Assembly: GCA_036785325.1 (NCBI GenBank)
Contig: JAXIVH010000015.1
Span: forward strand, 12,501-76,500
DNA from: Urophycis tenuis
Taxonomy: Eukaryota > Chordata > Actinopteri > Gadiformes > Phycidae
Direction of reading: 5' to 3'
DNA length: 64,000 bases
Shown piece by piece: positions 34,947-48,338 of this stretch (position 1 is its first letter; the number at the start of each line of letters is the position of its first letter). Below the pieces are notes generated by a model. The model saw nothing but the letters and a program-made list of their open reading frames with translations. It did no database searches and was not told the DNA's origin. The position numbers and the translations under genes are program-made.

Positions 34947-36651
34947 AAAAAAAAAAAAATAACAACAGACCCCCCCCCCCCCCATCACTGAGCCAGGATT
35001 GGAACTTTCTAGCCACCCCGGGGGTGGGCTTTATAAAAAAAATAATAAAATTATTTTAAAAAAAAATTAAAAAAATCATAACAGACCCCCCCCCATCACT
35101 GAGCCAGGATTGGAAATTTCTAGCCACCCCGGGTGTGGGCTTTATAAAAAAAAAAAAAAAAAATCATAACAGACCCCAACCCCATCACTGAGCCAGGATT
35201 GGAAATTTCTAGCCACCCGGGTGTGGGCTTTATAAAAAAAAAAAAAAAAAAAATCATAACAGACCCCCCCCCCCCCCCCATCACTGAGCCAGGATTGGAA
35301 AATTCTAGCCACCCCGGGTGTGGGCTTTATAAAAAAAAAAATAAAATAAAAAATCATAACAGACCCAACCCCCATCACTGAGCCAGGATCGGAAATTTCT
35401 AGCCACCCCGGGTGTGGGCTTTATAAAAAAAAAAAAAAAAAAAAATCATAACAGACCCCACCCCCATCACTGAGCCAGAATTGGAAATTTCTAGCCACCC
35501 GGGTGTGGGATTTATAAATAAAAAAAAATAAAAAATCATAACAGACCCCCCCCCCATCACTGAGCCAGGATTTGAAATTTCTAGCCACCCCAGGTGTGGG
35601 CTTTATAAAAAAAAAAAATAAATAAAAAATCATAACAGACCCAACCCCCATCACTGAGCCAGGATCGGAAATTTCTAGCCACCCCGGGTGTGGGCTTTAT
35701 AAACAAATATAAAAAAATAAAAATTCATAACAGACCCCACCCCCATCACAGAGTCAGGATTGGAAATTTCTAGCCACCCCGGGGTGGGCTTTATAAAAAA
35801 AAATAAAATAAAAAAAAATCACAACAGACCCCCCCCCCCCCCATCACTGAGCCAGGATTGGAAATTTCTAGCCACCCCGGGGGTGGGCTTTATAAAAAAA
35901 TAATTAAAAAAACAAATTCATGACAGACCCCACCCCATTACTGAGCTAGGATTGGAAATGTCTAGCCACCCCGGGTGTGGGCTTGATAAAAAAAATAAAA
36001 TAATAAAAAATCATAACAGACCCCCCCCCCCCCCATCACAGAGCCAGGATTGGAAATTTCTAGCCACCCCGGGTGTGGGCTTTATAAAAAGAAATAAATA
36101 AAAAAATTATAACAGACCCCCCCCCCATTACTGAGCCAGGATTGGGAATTTCTAGCCACCCCGGGTGTGGGCTTTATAAAAAGAAAAAAAAAAATCACAA
36201 AAGACCGCGCCCCCCCCATCATTGAGCCAGGATTGGAAATTTCTAGCCACCCCGGGTGTGGGTTTTCTAAAAAAAAAATAAAAAATGAGAAAAAATTCAT
36301 AACAGACCCCCCCCCCCCATTACTGAGCCAGGATTGGAAATGTCTAGCCACCCCGGGGGTGGGCTTTATAAAAAATAAAAAAAAAATAAAAAAAAATTCA
36401 TAACAGACCCCCCCCCCCATCACAGAGCCAGGATTGGAAATTTCTAGCCACCCCGGGGGTGGGCTTTATAAAAAAAAAATATTAAAAAAATAAAAACAGA
36501 CCCCCCCCCCATCACTGAGGCAGGATTGGAAATTTCTAGCCAACCCGGGTGTGGGCTTTATAAACAAATATAAAAAAATAAAAAATCATAACAGACCCCA
36601 CCCCCATCACAGAGTCAGGATTGGAAATTTCTAGCCACCCCGGGGTGGGCT

Positions 36652-36687
<36 letters not shown>

Positions 36688-39510
36688 CAACTGACCCCCC
36701 CCCCCCATCACTGAGACAGGATTGGAAATTTCTAGCCACCCGGGTGTGGGCTTTATAAAAAAAATAATAAAAAAATCATAACAGACCCCCGCCAACCCAT
36801 CACTGAGCCAGGATTGGAAAATTCTAGCCACCTCGGGTGTGGGCTTTATAAAAAAATCAATAAAAAATAAAATCACAACAGACCCCCCCCCCCATCACTG
36901 AGACAGGATTGGAAATTTCTAGCCACCCCGGGTGTGGGTTTTCTAAAAAAAAAATAAAAAATGAAAAAAAAATCATAACAGACCCCACCCCCATCAGAGA
37001 GTCAGGATTGGAAATTTCTAGCCACACCGGGGGTGGGCTTTATAAAAAAATAATAAAAAAAACAAATTCATAACCCCCCCCCCCCATTACTGAGCCAGGA
37101 TTGGAAATGTCTAGCCACCCCGGGTGTGGGCTTGATAAAAAAAATAAAATAATAAAAAATCATAACAGACAACCCCCCCCATCACAGAGCCAGGATTGGA
37201 AATTTCTAGCCACCCCGGGGGTGGGCTTTATAAAAAAAAATAAAAATAAAAAAAATCACAACAGACCCCCCCCCCCCCCATCACTGAGCCAGGATTGGAA
37301 CTTTCTAGCCACCCCGGGTGTGGGCTTGATAAAAAAAATAAAATAAGAAAAAATCATAACAGACCCCCCCCCCCCCCCCCCCCCATCACAGAGCCAGGAT
37401 TGGAAATTTCTAGCCACCCCGGGGATGGGCTTTATAAAAAAAAAATAATAATAATAAAATCACAACAGACCCCCCACCCCCATCACTGAGCCAGGATTGT
37501 AAATTTCTAGCCACCCGGGTGTGGGCTTTATAAAAAAAAAAAAAAAAAAAATCATAACAAACCCCCCCCCCCCCCCCATCACTGAGCCAGGATTAGAAAT
37601 TTCTAGCCACCCGGGGTGTGGGCTTTATAAAACAAAAATAAAAATAAAAAATCATAACAGACCCCACCCCCATCACTGAGCCCGAATTGGAAATTTCTAG
37701 CCACCCGGGTGTGGGCTTTAGAAAAAAAAAAAAAAAAATCATAACAGACCCCCCCCCCCCCCATCACTGAGCCAGTATTTGAAATTTCTAGCTACCCCGG
37801 GTGTGGGCTTTATAAAAAAAAAAAAAATAAAAAAAAATCATAACAGACCCAACCCCCATCACTGGGCCAGGATAAGAAATTTCTAGCCACCCCGGGTGTG
37901 GGCTTTATAAACAAATATAAAAAATTTAAAAATCATAACAGACCCCACCCCCATCACAGAGTCAGGATTGGAAATTTCTAGCCACCCCGGGGGTGGGCTT
38001 TATAAAAAAATAATAAAAAAAACAAATTCATAACAGACCCCCCCCCATTACTGAGCCAGGATTGGAATGTCTAGCCACCCCGGGTGTGGGCTTGATAAAA
38101 AAAATAAAATAATAAAAAATCATAACAGACCCCCCCCCCCCCCCCCCATCACAGAGCCAGGATTGGACATTTCTAGCCACCACGGGGTGGGCTTTATAAA
38201 AAAATAAAAAAATAAATAAAATCACAACTGACCCCCCCCCCCCCCCATCACTGAGACAGGATTGGACATTTCTAGCCACCCTGGGTGTGGGCTTTATAAA
38301 AAAAAAATATATATATATTTAAAAAAAAATAATAAAAAATCATAACAGACCCCCACCCATCACTGAGCCAGGATTGGAAATTTCTAGCCACCCCGGGTGT
38401 GGGCTTTATAAAAAAAAAAAAAAAAAAAATCATAACAGACCCCACCCCCATCACTGAGCCAGGATTGGAAATTTCTAGCCACCCCGGTGTGGGCTTTATA
38501 AAACAAAAAAAAACAAAAAAACATAACAGACCCCACCCCCATCACTGAGCCAGGATTGGAAATTTCTAGCCACCCGGGTGTGGGCTTTATAAAAAAAATA
38601 ATAAAAAAATCATAACAGACCCCCGCCAACCCATCACTGAGCCAGGATTGGAAAATTCTAGACACCTCGGGTGTGGGCTTTATAAAAAAAATAAAATAAT
38701 AAAAAATCATAACAGACCCCCCCCCCCCCCCCCATCACAGAGCCAGGATTGGAAATTTCTAGCCACCCCGGGTGTGGGCTTTATAAACAAATATAAAAAA
38801 ATACAAAATCATAACAGACCCCACCCCCATCACAGAGTCAGGATTGGAAATTTCTAGCCACCCCGGGGGTGGGCTTTATAAAAAAATAATAAAAAAAACA
38901 AATTCATAACAGACCCCCCCCCATTACTGAGCCAGGATTGGAAATGTTTAGCCACCCCGGGTGTGGGCTTTATAAAAAAATAAATAAAAAATAAAATCAC
39001 AACAGACCCCCCCCCCCCATCACTGAGACAGGATTGGAAATTTCTAGCCACCCCGGGTGTGGGCTTTATAAAAAAAAATAATAAAATAATTAAAAAAAAA
39101 AATTAAAAAAATCATAACAGACCCCCACCCATCACTGAGCCAGGATTGGAAATTTCTAGCAACCCCGGGTGTGGGCTTTATAAAAAAAAAAAAAAAAAAA
39201 ATCATAACAGACCCCACCCCCATCAGTGAGCCAGGATTGGAAATTTCTGGCCACCCCGGGGGTGGGCTTTATAAAACAAAAAAAAACAAAAAATCATAAC
39301 AGACCCCACCCCCATCACTGAGCCAGGATTGGAGATTTCTATCCACCCGGGTGTGGGCTTTATAAAAAATAAAAAAAAAATCATAACAGACCCCCCCCCC
39401 CCCCATCACTGAGCCAGGATTGGAAATTTCTAGCCACCTCGGGTGTGGGCTTTTTAAAAAAAAAATAAAAATAAAAAATCATAACACACCCCACCCCCAT
39501 CACTGAGCCA

Positions 39511-41097
39511 GGATTGGACATTTCTAGACACCCCGGGTGTGGGCTTTATAAAAAAAAAAAAAAAAATTATTTAAAAAAAAAATTAAAAAAATCATAACAG
39601 ACCCCCACCCATAACTGAGCCAGGATTGGAAATTTCTAGCCACCCCGGGTGTGGGCTTTATAAAACAAAAAAAAACAAAAAATCATAACAGACCCCACCC
39701 CCATCACTGAGCCAGGATTGGAAATTTCTAGCCACCTCGGGTGTGGGCTTCATAAAAAAAATAAATAAATAAAAAATCATAACAGACCCAACCCCCATCA
39801 CAGAGCCAGGATTGGAAATTTCTAGCCACCCCGGGGGTGGGCTTTATAAAAAAATAAAAATAAAATAAAAATCATAACAGACCCAACCCCCATCACAGAG
39901 CCAGGATTGGAAATTTGTAGCCACCCCGGGGGTGGGCTTTATAAAAAAAATAAAATAAAATAAAAATCACAACAGACCCCCCCCCATCACTGAGCCAGGA
40001 TTGGAACTTTCTAGCCACCCCAGGTGTGGGCTTTATAAAAAAATAAAATAAAAAAAAATCACAACAGACCCCCCCCCCATCACTGAGCCAGGATTGGAAA
40101 TTTCTAGCCACCCCGGGGGTGGGCTTTATAAAAAAATAATTAAAAAAACAAATTCATAACAGACGCCCCCCCATTACTGAGCCAGGATTGGAAATGTCTA
40201 GCCACCCCGGGTGTGGGCTTGATAAAAAAAATAAAATAATAAAAAATCATAACAGACCCCCCCCCCCCCCCCCCATCACAGAGCCAGGATTGGAAATTTC
40301 TAGCCACCCCGGGGGTGGGCTTTATAAAAAAAAATAAATAAAATTATTTAAAAAAAAAAAATAAAAAAATCATAACAGACCCCCACCCATCACTGAGCCA
40401 GGATTGGAAATTTCTAGCCACCCCGGGTGTGGGCTTTATAAAAAAATAAAAATAAATAAAAAATCACAACAGACCCCCCCCCGCCCCCATCACTGAGGCA
40501 GGATTGGAAATTTCTAGCCACCGCGGGTGTGGGCTTTATAAAAAAAATAATAAAATTATTTAAAAAAAAAAATTAAGAAATCATAACAGACCCCCCCCCC
40601 CCCCCCCCCATCACAGAGCCAGGATTGGACATTTCTAGCCACCCCGGGTGTGGGCTTTATAAACAAATATAAAAAAATAAAAAATCATAACAGACCCCAC
40701 CCCCATCACAGAGTCAGGATTGGAAATTTCTAGCCACCCGGGTGTGGGCTTTATGAAAAAAAAAAAAAAAAAACATAACAGACCCCCCCCATCACTGAGC
40801 CAGGATTGGAAATTTCTAGCCACCCTAGGTGTGGGCTTTATACAAAAAATAATAAAATTAAAAAAAAAAAATAATAAAAAAATAAAAATTCATAAAAGAA
40901 CCCCCACCCATCACTGAGCCAGGATTGGAAATTTCTAGCCACCTCTGGTGTGGGCTTTAAAAAAAAAAAAAAAATCATAACAGACCCCCCCCCCATCACT
41001 GAGCCAGGATTGGAAATTTCTAGCCAGCCCGGGTGTGGGCTTTATAAAAAAAAAAAAAAAAAAAATCATCACAGACCCCACCCCCATCACTGAGCCA
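39511..41097 (+). repeat. 1,586-bp tandem duplication, copy 1
   Basis: It starts at ggattggacatttctagaca and is repeated at 41098 (offset 1,587 at the left and 1,586 at the right). The first 20-kb block has a single copy (about 20,982-22,565). The duplication therefore either arose after the blocks separated or was lost from block 1. Confidence 0.88.
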
Positions 41098-42683
41098 GGA
41101 TTGGACATTTCTAGACACCCCGGGTGTGGGCTTTATAAAAAAAAAAAAAAAAATTATTTAAAAAAAAAATTAAAAAAATCATAACAGACCCCCACCCATA
41201 ACTGAGCCAGGATTGGAAATTTCTAGCCACCCCGGGTGTGGGCTTTATAAAACAAAAAAAAACAAAAAATCATAACAGACCCCACCCCCATCACTGAGCC
41301 AGGATTGGAAATTTCTAGCCACCTCGGGTGTGGGCTTCATAAAAAAAATAAATAAATAAAAAATCATAACAGACCCAACCCCCATCACAGAGCCAGGATT
41401 GGAAATTTCTAGCCACCCCGGGGGTGGGCTTTATAAAAAAATAAAAATAAAATAAAAATCATAACAGACCCAACCCCCATCACAGAGCCAGGATTGGAAA
41501 TTTGTAGCCACCCCGGGGGTGGGCTTTATAAAAAAAATAAAATAAAATAAAAATCACAACAGACCCCCCCCCATCACTGAGCCAGGATTGGAACTTTCTA
41601 GCCACCCCAGGTGTGGGCTTTATAAAAAAATAAAATAAAAAAAAATCACAACAGACCCCCCCCCCATCACTGAGCCAGGATTGGAAATTTCTAGCCACCC
41701 CGGGGGTGGGCTTTATAAAAAAATAATTAAAAAAACAAATTCATAACAGACGCCCCCCCATTACTGAGCCAGGATTGGAAATGTCTAGCCACCCCGGGTG
41801 TGGGCTTGATAAAAAAAATAAAATAATAAAAAATCATAACAGACCCCCCCCCCCCCCCCCCATCACAGAGCCAGGATTGGAAATTTCTAGCCACCCCGGG
41901 GGTGGGCTTTATAAAAAAAAATAAATAAAATTATTTAAAAAAAAAAAATAAAAAAATCATAACAGACCCCCACCCATCACTGAGCCAGGATTGGAAATTT
42001 CTAGCCACCCCGGGTGTGGGCTTTATAAAAAAATAAAAATAAATAAAAAATCACAACAGACCCCCCCCCGCCCCCATCACTGAGGCAGGATTGGAAATTT
42101 CTAGCCACCCCGGGTGTGGGCTTTATAAAAAAAATAATAAAATTATTTTAAAAAAAAAATTAAGAAATCATAACAGACCCCCCCCCCCCCCCCCCATCAC
42201 AGAGCCAGGATTGGACATTTCTAGCCACCCCGGGTGTGGGCTTTATAAACAAATATAAAAAAATAAAAAATCATAACAGACCCCACCCCCATCACAGAGT
42301 CAGGATTGGAAATTTCTAGCCACCCGGGTGTGGGCTTTATGAAAAAAAAAAAAAAAAAACATAACAGACCCCCCCCATCACTGAGCCAGGATTGGAAATT
42401 TCTAGCCACCCTAGGTGTGGGCTTTATACAAAAAATAATAAAATTAAAAAAAAAAAATAATAAAAAAATAAAAATTCATAAAAGAACCCCCACCCATCAC
42501 TGAGCCAGGATTGGAAATTTCTAGCCACCTCTGGTGTGGGCTTTAAAAAAAAAAAAAAAATCATAACAGACCCCCCCCCCATCACTGAGCCAGGATTGGA
42601 AATTTCTAGCCAGCCCGGGTGTGGGCTTTATAAAAAAAAAAAAAAAAAAAATCATCACAGACCCCACCCCCATCACTGAGCCA
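41098..42683 (+). repeat. 1,586-bp tandem duplication, copy 2
   Basis: It repeats 39511-41097 nearly exactly. The junction at about 41070-41100 lies in the shared text accccacccccatcactgag, as expected for unequal exchange between two similar monomers. Confidence 0.88.
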
Positions 42684-43093
42684 GGATTGGAAATTTCTAG
42701 CCACCCGGGTGTGGGCTTTATAAAAAAAATAAAAAAAAAATCATAACAGACCCCCCCCCCCCATCACTGAGCCAGGATTGGAAATTTCTAGCCACCCCGG
42801 GTGTGGGCTTTATAAAAAAAAAAATAAAATAAAAAATCATAACATACCCCACCCCCATCACTGAGCCAGGATTGGACATTTCTAGCCACCCCAGGTGTGG
42901 GCTTTATAAAAATAAAATAAAAAAAATAAAAAATCATAACAGACCCCACCCCCATCACAGAGCCAGGATTGGAAATTTCTAGCCACCCCGGGGGTGGGCT
43001 TTATAAAAAAATAAAAAAAATAAAAAATCACAACAGACCCCCCCCCCATCACTGAGGCAGGATTGGAAATTTCTAGCCACCCCGGGTGTGGGC

Positions 43094-46000
43094 TTTATAA
43101 AAAAAATAATGAAATTATTTTTTTTTTAAATTAAAAAAATCATAACAGACCCCCCCCATCACTGAGCCAGGATTGGAAATTTCTAGCCACCCCGGGTGTG
43201 GGCTTTATAAAAAAAATAAAAAAATAAAAAATCATAACAGACCCCACCCCCATCACAGAGTCAGGATTGGAAATTTCTTGCCACCCCGGGGGTGGGCTTT
43301 ATAAAAAAAAAAAAAAAAAAAAAAAATCACAACAGACCGCCCCCCCCCCATCACAGAGCCAGGATTGGAAATTTCTAGCCACCCCGGGTGTGGGCTTTAT
43401 AAAAAAAGTAACAAAATAAAAAATCATAACAGACCCCACCCCCATCACAGAGTCAGGAATGGAAATTTCTAGCCACCCCGGGTGTGGGCTTAAAAAAAAT
43501 AAAAAAATAATAAATAAATAAAAATTCAAAAAAGACCCCCCCCCCCCATTACTGAGCAAGTATTGGAAATTTCTAGCCACCCCGGGTGTGGGCTTACTAA
43601 TAAAAAAAAAAAATTAAAAAAAAATCATAACAGACCCCCCCCCTCCCCCATCACAGAGCCAGGATTGGAAATTTCTAGCCACCCCGGCGGTGGGCTTTAT
43701 AAAAATAAAAAAAAATAAAAAAATAATAAAATAAAAAAATAAAAATTCATAACAGACCCCCAACCATTACTGAGCCAGGATTGGAAATTTCTAGCCAACC
43801 CGGGTGTGGGCTTTATAAAGAAAAAAAAAAAAAAATCATAACAAATCCCCCACCATCACAGAGTCAGGATTGGAAATTTCTAGCCACCCCGGGGGTGGGC
43901 TTTATAAGAAAATAATGAAAACAACATTCATAACAGACCCCTCCCCATCACTGAGCCAGGATTGGAAATTTCTAGCCACCCTAGGTGTGGGCTTTATACA
44001 AAAAATAATAAAATTAAAAAAAAAAAATAATAAAAAAATAAAAATTCATAAAAGAACCCCCACCCATCACTGAGCCAGGATTGGAAATTTCTAGCCACCT
44101 CTGGTGTGGGCTTTATAAAAAAAAAAAAAATCATAACAGACCCCCCCCCCATCACTGAGCCAGGATTGGAAATTTCTAGCCAGCCCGGGTGTGGGCTTTA
44201 TAAAAAAAAAAAAAAAAAAATCATCACAGACCCCACCCCCATTACTGAGCCAGGATTGGAAATTTCTAGCCACCCGGGTGTGGGCTTTATAAAAAAAATA
44301 AAAAAAAAATCATAACAGACCCCCCCCCCCCATCACTGAGCCAGGATTGGAAATTTCTAGCCACCCCGGGTGTGGGCTTTATAAAAAAAAAATAAAAATA
44401 AAAAATCATAACATACCCCACCCCCATCACTGAGCCAGGATTGGACATTTCTAGCCACCCCAGGTGTGGGCTTTATAAAAATAAAATAAAAAAATAAAAA
44501 ATCATAACAGACCCCACCCCCATCACAGAGCCAGGATTGGAAATTTCTAGCCACCCCGGGGGTGGGCTTTATAAAAAAATAAAAAAAATAAAAAATCACA
44601 ACAGACCCCCCCCACCATCACTGAGGCAGGATTGGAAATTTCTAGCCACCCCGGGTGTGGGCTTTATAAAAAAAATAATGAAATTATTTTTTTTTTAAAT
44701 TAAAAAAATCATAACAGACCCCCCCCATCACTGAGCCAGGATTGGAAATTTCTAGCCACCCCGGGTGTGGGCTTTATAAAAAAAATAAAAAAATAAAAAA
44801 TCATAACAGACCCCACCCCCATCACAGAGTCAGGATTGGAAATTTCTTGCCACCCCGGGGGTGGGCTTTATAAAAAAAGTAACAAAATAAAAAATCATAA
44901 CAGACCCCACCCCCATCACAGAGTCAGGAATGGAAATTTCTAGCCACCCCGGGTGTGGGCTTAAAAAAAATAAAAAAATAATAAATAAATAAAAATTCAA
45001 AAAAGACCCCCCCCCCCCCATTACTGAGCAAGTATTGGAAATTTCTAGCCACCCCGGGTGTGGGCTTACTAATAAAAAAAAAAAAAAAAAAAAAAATCAT
45101 AACAGACCCCCCCCCTCCCCCATCACAGAGCCAGGATTGGAAATTTCTAGCCACCCCGGCGGTGGGCTTTATAAAAATAAAAAAAAATAAAAAAATAATA
45201 AAATAAAAAAATAAAAATTCATAACAGACCCCCAACCATTACTGAGCCAGGATTGGAAATTTCTAGCCAACCCGGGTGTGGGCTTTATAAAGAAAAAAAA
45301 AAAAAAATCATAACAAATCCCCCACCATCACAGAGTCAGGATTGGAAATTTCTAGCCACCCCGGGGGTGGGCTTTATAAGAAAATAATGAAAAAAACATT
45401 CATAACAGACCCCCCCCCATTACTGAGCCAGGATTGGAAATGTCTAGCCAGCCCGGGTGTGGGCTTGATAAAAAAAATAAAATAATAAAAAATCATAACA
45501 GACCCCCCCCCCCCCCCATCACAGAGCCAGGATTGAAAATTTCTAGCCACCCCGGGGGTGGGTTTTAGAAAAAAAGTTAAAAAAAATAATAAAATCACAA
45601 CAGACCCCCCCCCCCATCACTGAGGCAGGATTGGAAATTTCTAGCCACCCCGGGTGCGGGCTTTATAAAAAAAAATAATAATAAATAAAAATAATAAAAA
45701 AAGAAAAAAAAATCAATACAGACCCCCAAATTACTGAGCCAGGATTGGACATTTCTAGCCACCCCGGGTGTGGGCTTTATAAAAAAAAAATTAAAATAAA
45801 AATCACAACAGACCCCCCCCCCCCCCATCACTGAGGCAGGATTGGAAATTTCTAGCCACCCCGGGTGTGGGCTTTATAAAAAATAAAAAAAAATTCTTTA
45901 AAAAAAAAATTAAAAAAATCATAACAGACCCCCCCCCCCCCCCCATCACTGAGCCAGGATTGGAAATTTCTAGCCACCCCGGGTGTGGGCATTATATAAA

Positions 46001-46682
46001 AAAAAAAAAAAAAAAAAAATTCATAACAGACCCCCCCCCCCATCACAGAGCCAGGATTGGAAATTTCTAGCCACCCCGGGGGTGGGCTTTATAAAAAAAA
46101 AAATATAAAAAAAAAAAACAACAGACCCCCCCCCCCCCCCATCACTGAGGCAGGATTGGGAATTTCTAGCCAACCCGGGTGTGGGCTTTATAAACAAATA
46201 TAAAAAAATAAAAAATCATAACAGACCCCACCCCCATCACAGAGTCAGGATTGGAAATTTCTAGCCACCCCGGGGGTGGGCTTTATAAAAAAAAAAATAA
46301 AAATAAAAATCACAACAGACCCCCCCCCCCATCACTGAGCCAGGATTGGAACTTTCTAGCCACCCCAGGTGTGGGCTTTATAAAAAAATAAAATAAAAAA
46401 AAATCACAACAGACCCCCCCCCCATCACTGAGCCAGGATTGGAAATTTCTAGCCACCCCGGGTGTGGGCTTTATAAAAAAATAATAAAAAAAACAAATTC
46501 ATAACAGACCCCCCCATTACTGAGCCAGGATTGGAAATGACTAGCCACCCCGGGTGTGGGCTTGATAAAAAAAAAATAATAATAAAAAATCATAACAGAC
46601 CCCCCCCCCCCCCCCCCCCCCCATCACAGAGCCAGGATCACAGAGCCAGGATTGGAAATTTCTAGCCACCCCGGGGGTGGGC
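43094..46682 (+). repeat. About 3.6-kb tandem duplication, copy 1
   Basis: The series beginning with the aataatgaaattatt spacer (43105) restarts at 46694, an offset of 3,589 bp. The included markers are ccgccccccc, tttataagaaaataatg, ccaccctagg, cacctctgg and the agaaaaaaagttaaa spacer. Confidence 0.85.
46623..46650 (+). repeat. 14-bp micro-duplication (marker B, locus 3)
   Basis: Two tandem units as at locus 1. Shortly downstream (about 46.68 kb) the sequence jumps back to the counterpart of 43.09 kb, so this locus lies at the junction of a tandem duplication of about 3.6 kb. Confidence 0.9.
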
Positions 46683-47570
46683 TTTATAAAAAAAATAATG
46701 AAATTATTTTTTTTTTAAATTAAAAAAATCATAACAGACCCCCCCCATCACTGAGCCAGGATTGGAAATTTCTAGCCACCCCGGGTGTGGGCTTTATAAA
46801 AAAAATAAAAAAATAAAAAATCATAACAGACCCCACCCCCATCACAGAGTCAGGATTGGAAATTTCTTGCCACCCCGGGGGTGGGCTTTATAAAAAAAAA
46901 AAAAAAAAAAAAAAATCACAACAGACCGCCCCCCCCCCCATCACAGAGCCAGGATTGGAAATTTCTAGCCACCCCGGGTGTGGGCTTTATAAAAAAAGTA
47001 ACAAAATAAAAAATCATAACAGACCCCACCCCCATCACAGAGTCAGGAATGGAAATTTCTAGCCACCCCGGGTGTGGGCTTAAAAAAAATAAAAAAATAA
47101 TAAATAAATAAAAATTCAAAAAAGACCCCCCCCCCCATTACTGAGCAAGTATTGGAAATTTCTAGCCACCCCGGGTGTGGGCTTACTAATAAAAAAAAAA
47201 AAAAAAAAAAAAATCATAACAGACCCCCCCCCCTCCCCCATCACAGAGCCAGGATTGGAAATTTCTAGCCACCCCGGCGGTGGGCTTTATAAAAATAAAA
47301 AAAAATAAAAAAATAATAAAATAAAAAAATAAAAATTCATAACAGACCCCCAACCATTACTGAGCCAGGATTGGAAATTTCTAGCCAACCCGGGTGTGGG
47401 CTTTATAAAGAAAAAAAAAAAAAAATCATAACAAATCCCCCACCATCACAGAGTCAGGACTGGAAATTTCTAGCCACCCCGGGGGTGGGCTTTATAAGAA
47501 AATAATGAAAACAACATTCATAACAGACCCCCCCCCATCACTGAGCCAGGATTGGAAATTTCTAGCCACC

Positions 47571-47954
47571 CTAGGTGTGGGCTTTATACAAAAAATAATA
47601 AAATTAAAAAAAAAAAATAATAAAAAAATAAAAATTCATAAAAGAACCCCCACCCATCACTGAGCCAGGATTGGAAATTTCTAGCCACCTCTGGTGTGGG
47701 CTTTATAAAAAAAAAAAAAATCATAACAGACCCCCCCCCCATCACTGAGCCAGGATTGGAAATTTCTAGCCAGCCCGGGTGTGGGCTTTATAAAAAAAAA
47801 AAAAAAAAAATCATCACAGACCCCACCCCCATTACTGAGCCAGGATTGGAAATTTCTAGCCACCCGGGTGTGGGCTTTATAAAAAAAATAAAAAAAAAAT
47901 CATAACAGACCCCCCCCCCCATCACTGAGCCAGGATTGGAAATTTCTAGCCACC
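47571..47954 (+). repeat. 384-bp tandem duplication, copy 1
   Basis: It starts at ctaggtgtgg and spans about four monomers with cacctctgg, cagcccggg and cacccgggtg cores. The repeat begins at 47955. Confidence 0.88.
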
Positions 47955-48338
47955 CTAGGTGTGGGCTTTATACAAAAAATAATAAAATTAAAAAAAAAAA
48001 ATAATAAAAAAATAAAAATTCATAAAAGAACCCCCACCCATCACTGAGCCAGGATTGGAAATTTCTAGCCACCTCTGGTGTGGGCTTTATAAAAAAAAAA
48101 AAAATCATAACAGACCCCCCCCCCATCACTGAGCCAGGATTGGAAATTTCTAGCCAGCCCGGGTGTGGGCTTTATAAAAAAAAAAAAAAAAAAATCATCA
48201 CAGACCCCACCCCCATTACTGAGCCAGGATTGGAAATTTCTAGCCACCCGGGTGTGGGCTTTATAAAAAAAAAAAAAAAAAAATCATAACAGACCCCCCC
48301 CCCCATCACTGAGCCAGGATTGGAAATTTCTAGCCACC
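47955..48338 (+). repeat. 384-bp tandem duplication, copy 2
   Basis: Nearly identical to 47571-47954. The related segments at about 23.96-24.35 kb and 43.98-44.37 kb have only one copy, so this is among the youngest events in the window. Confidence 0.88.
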
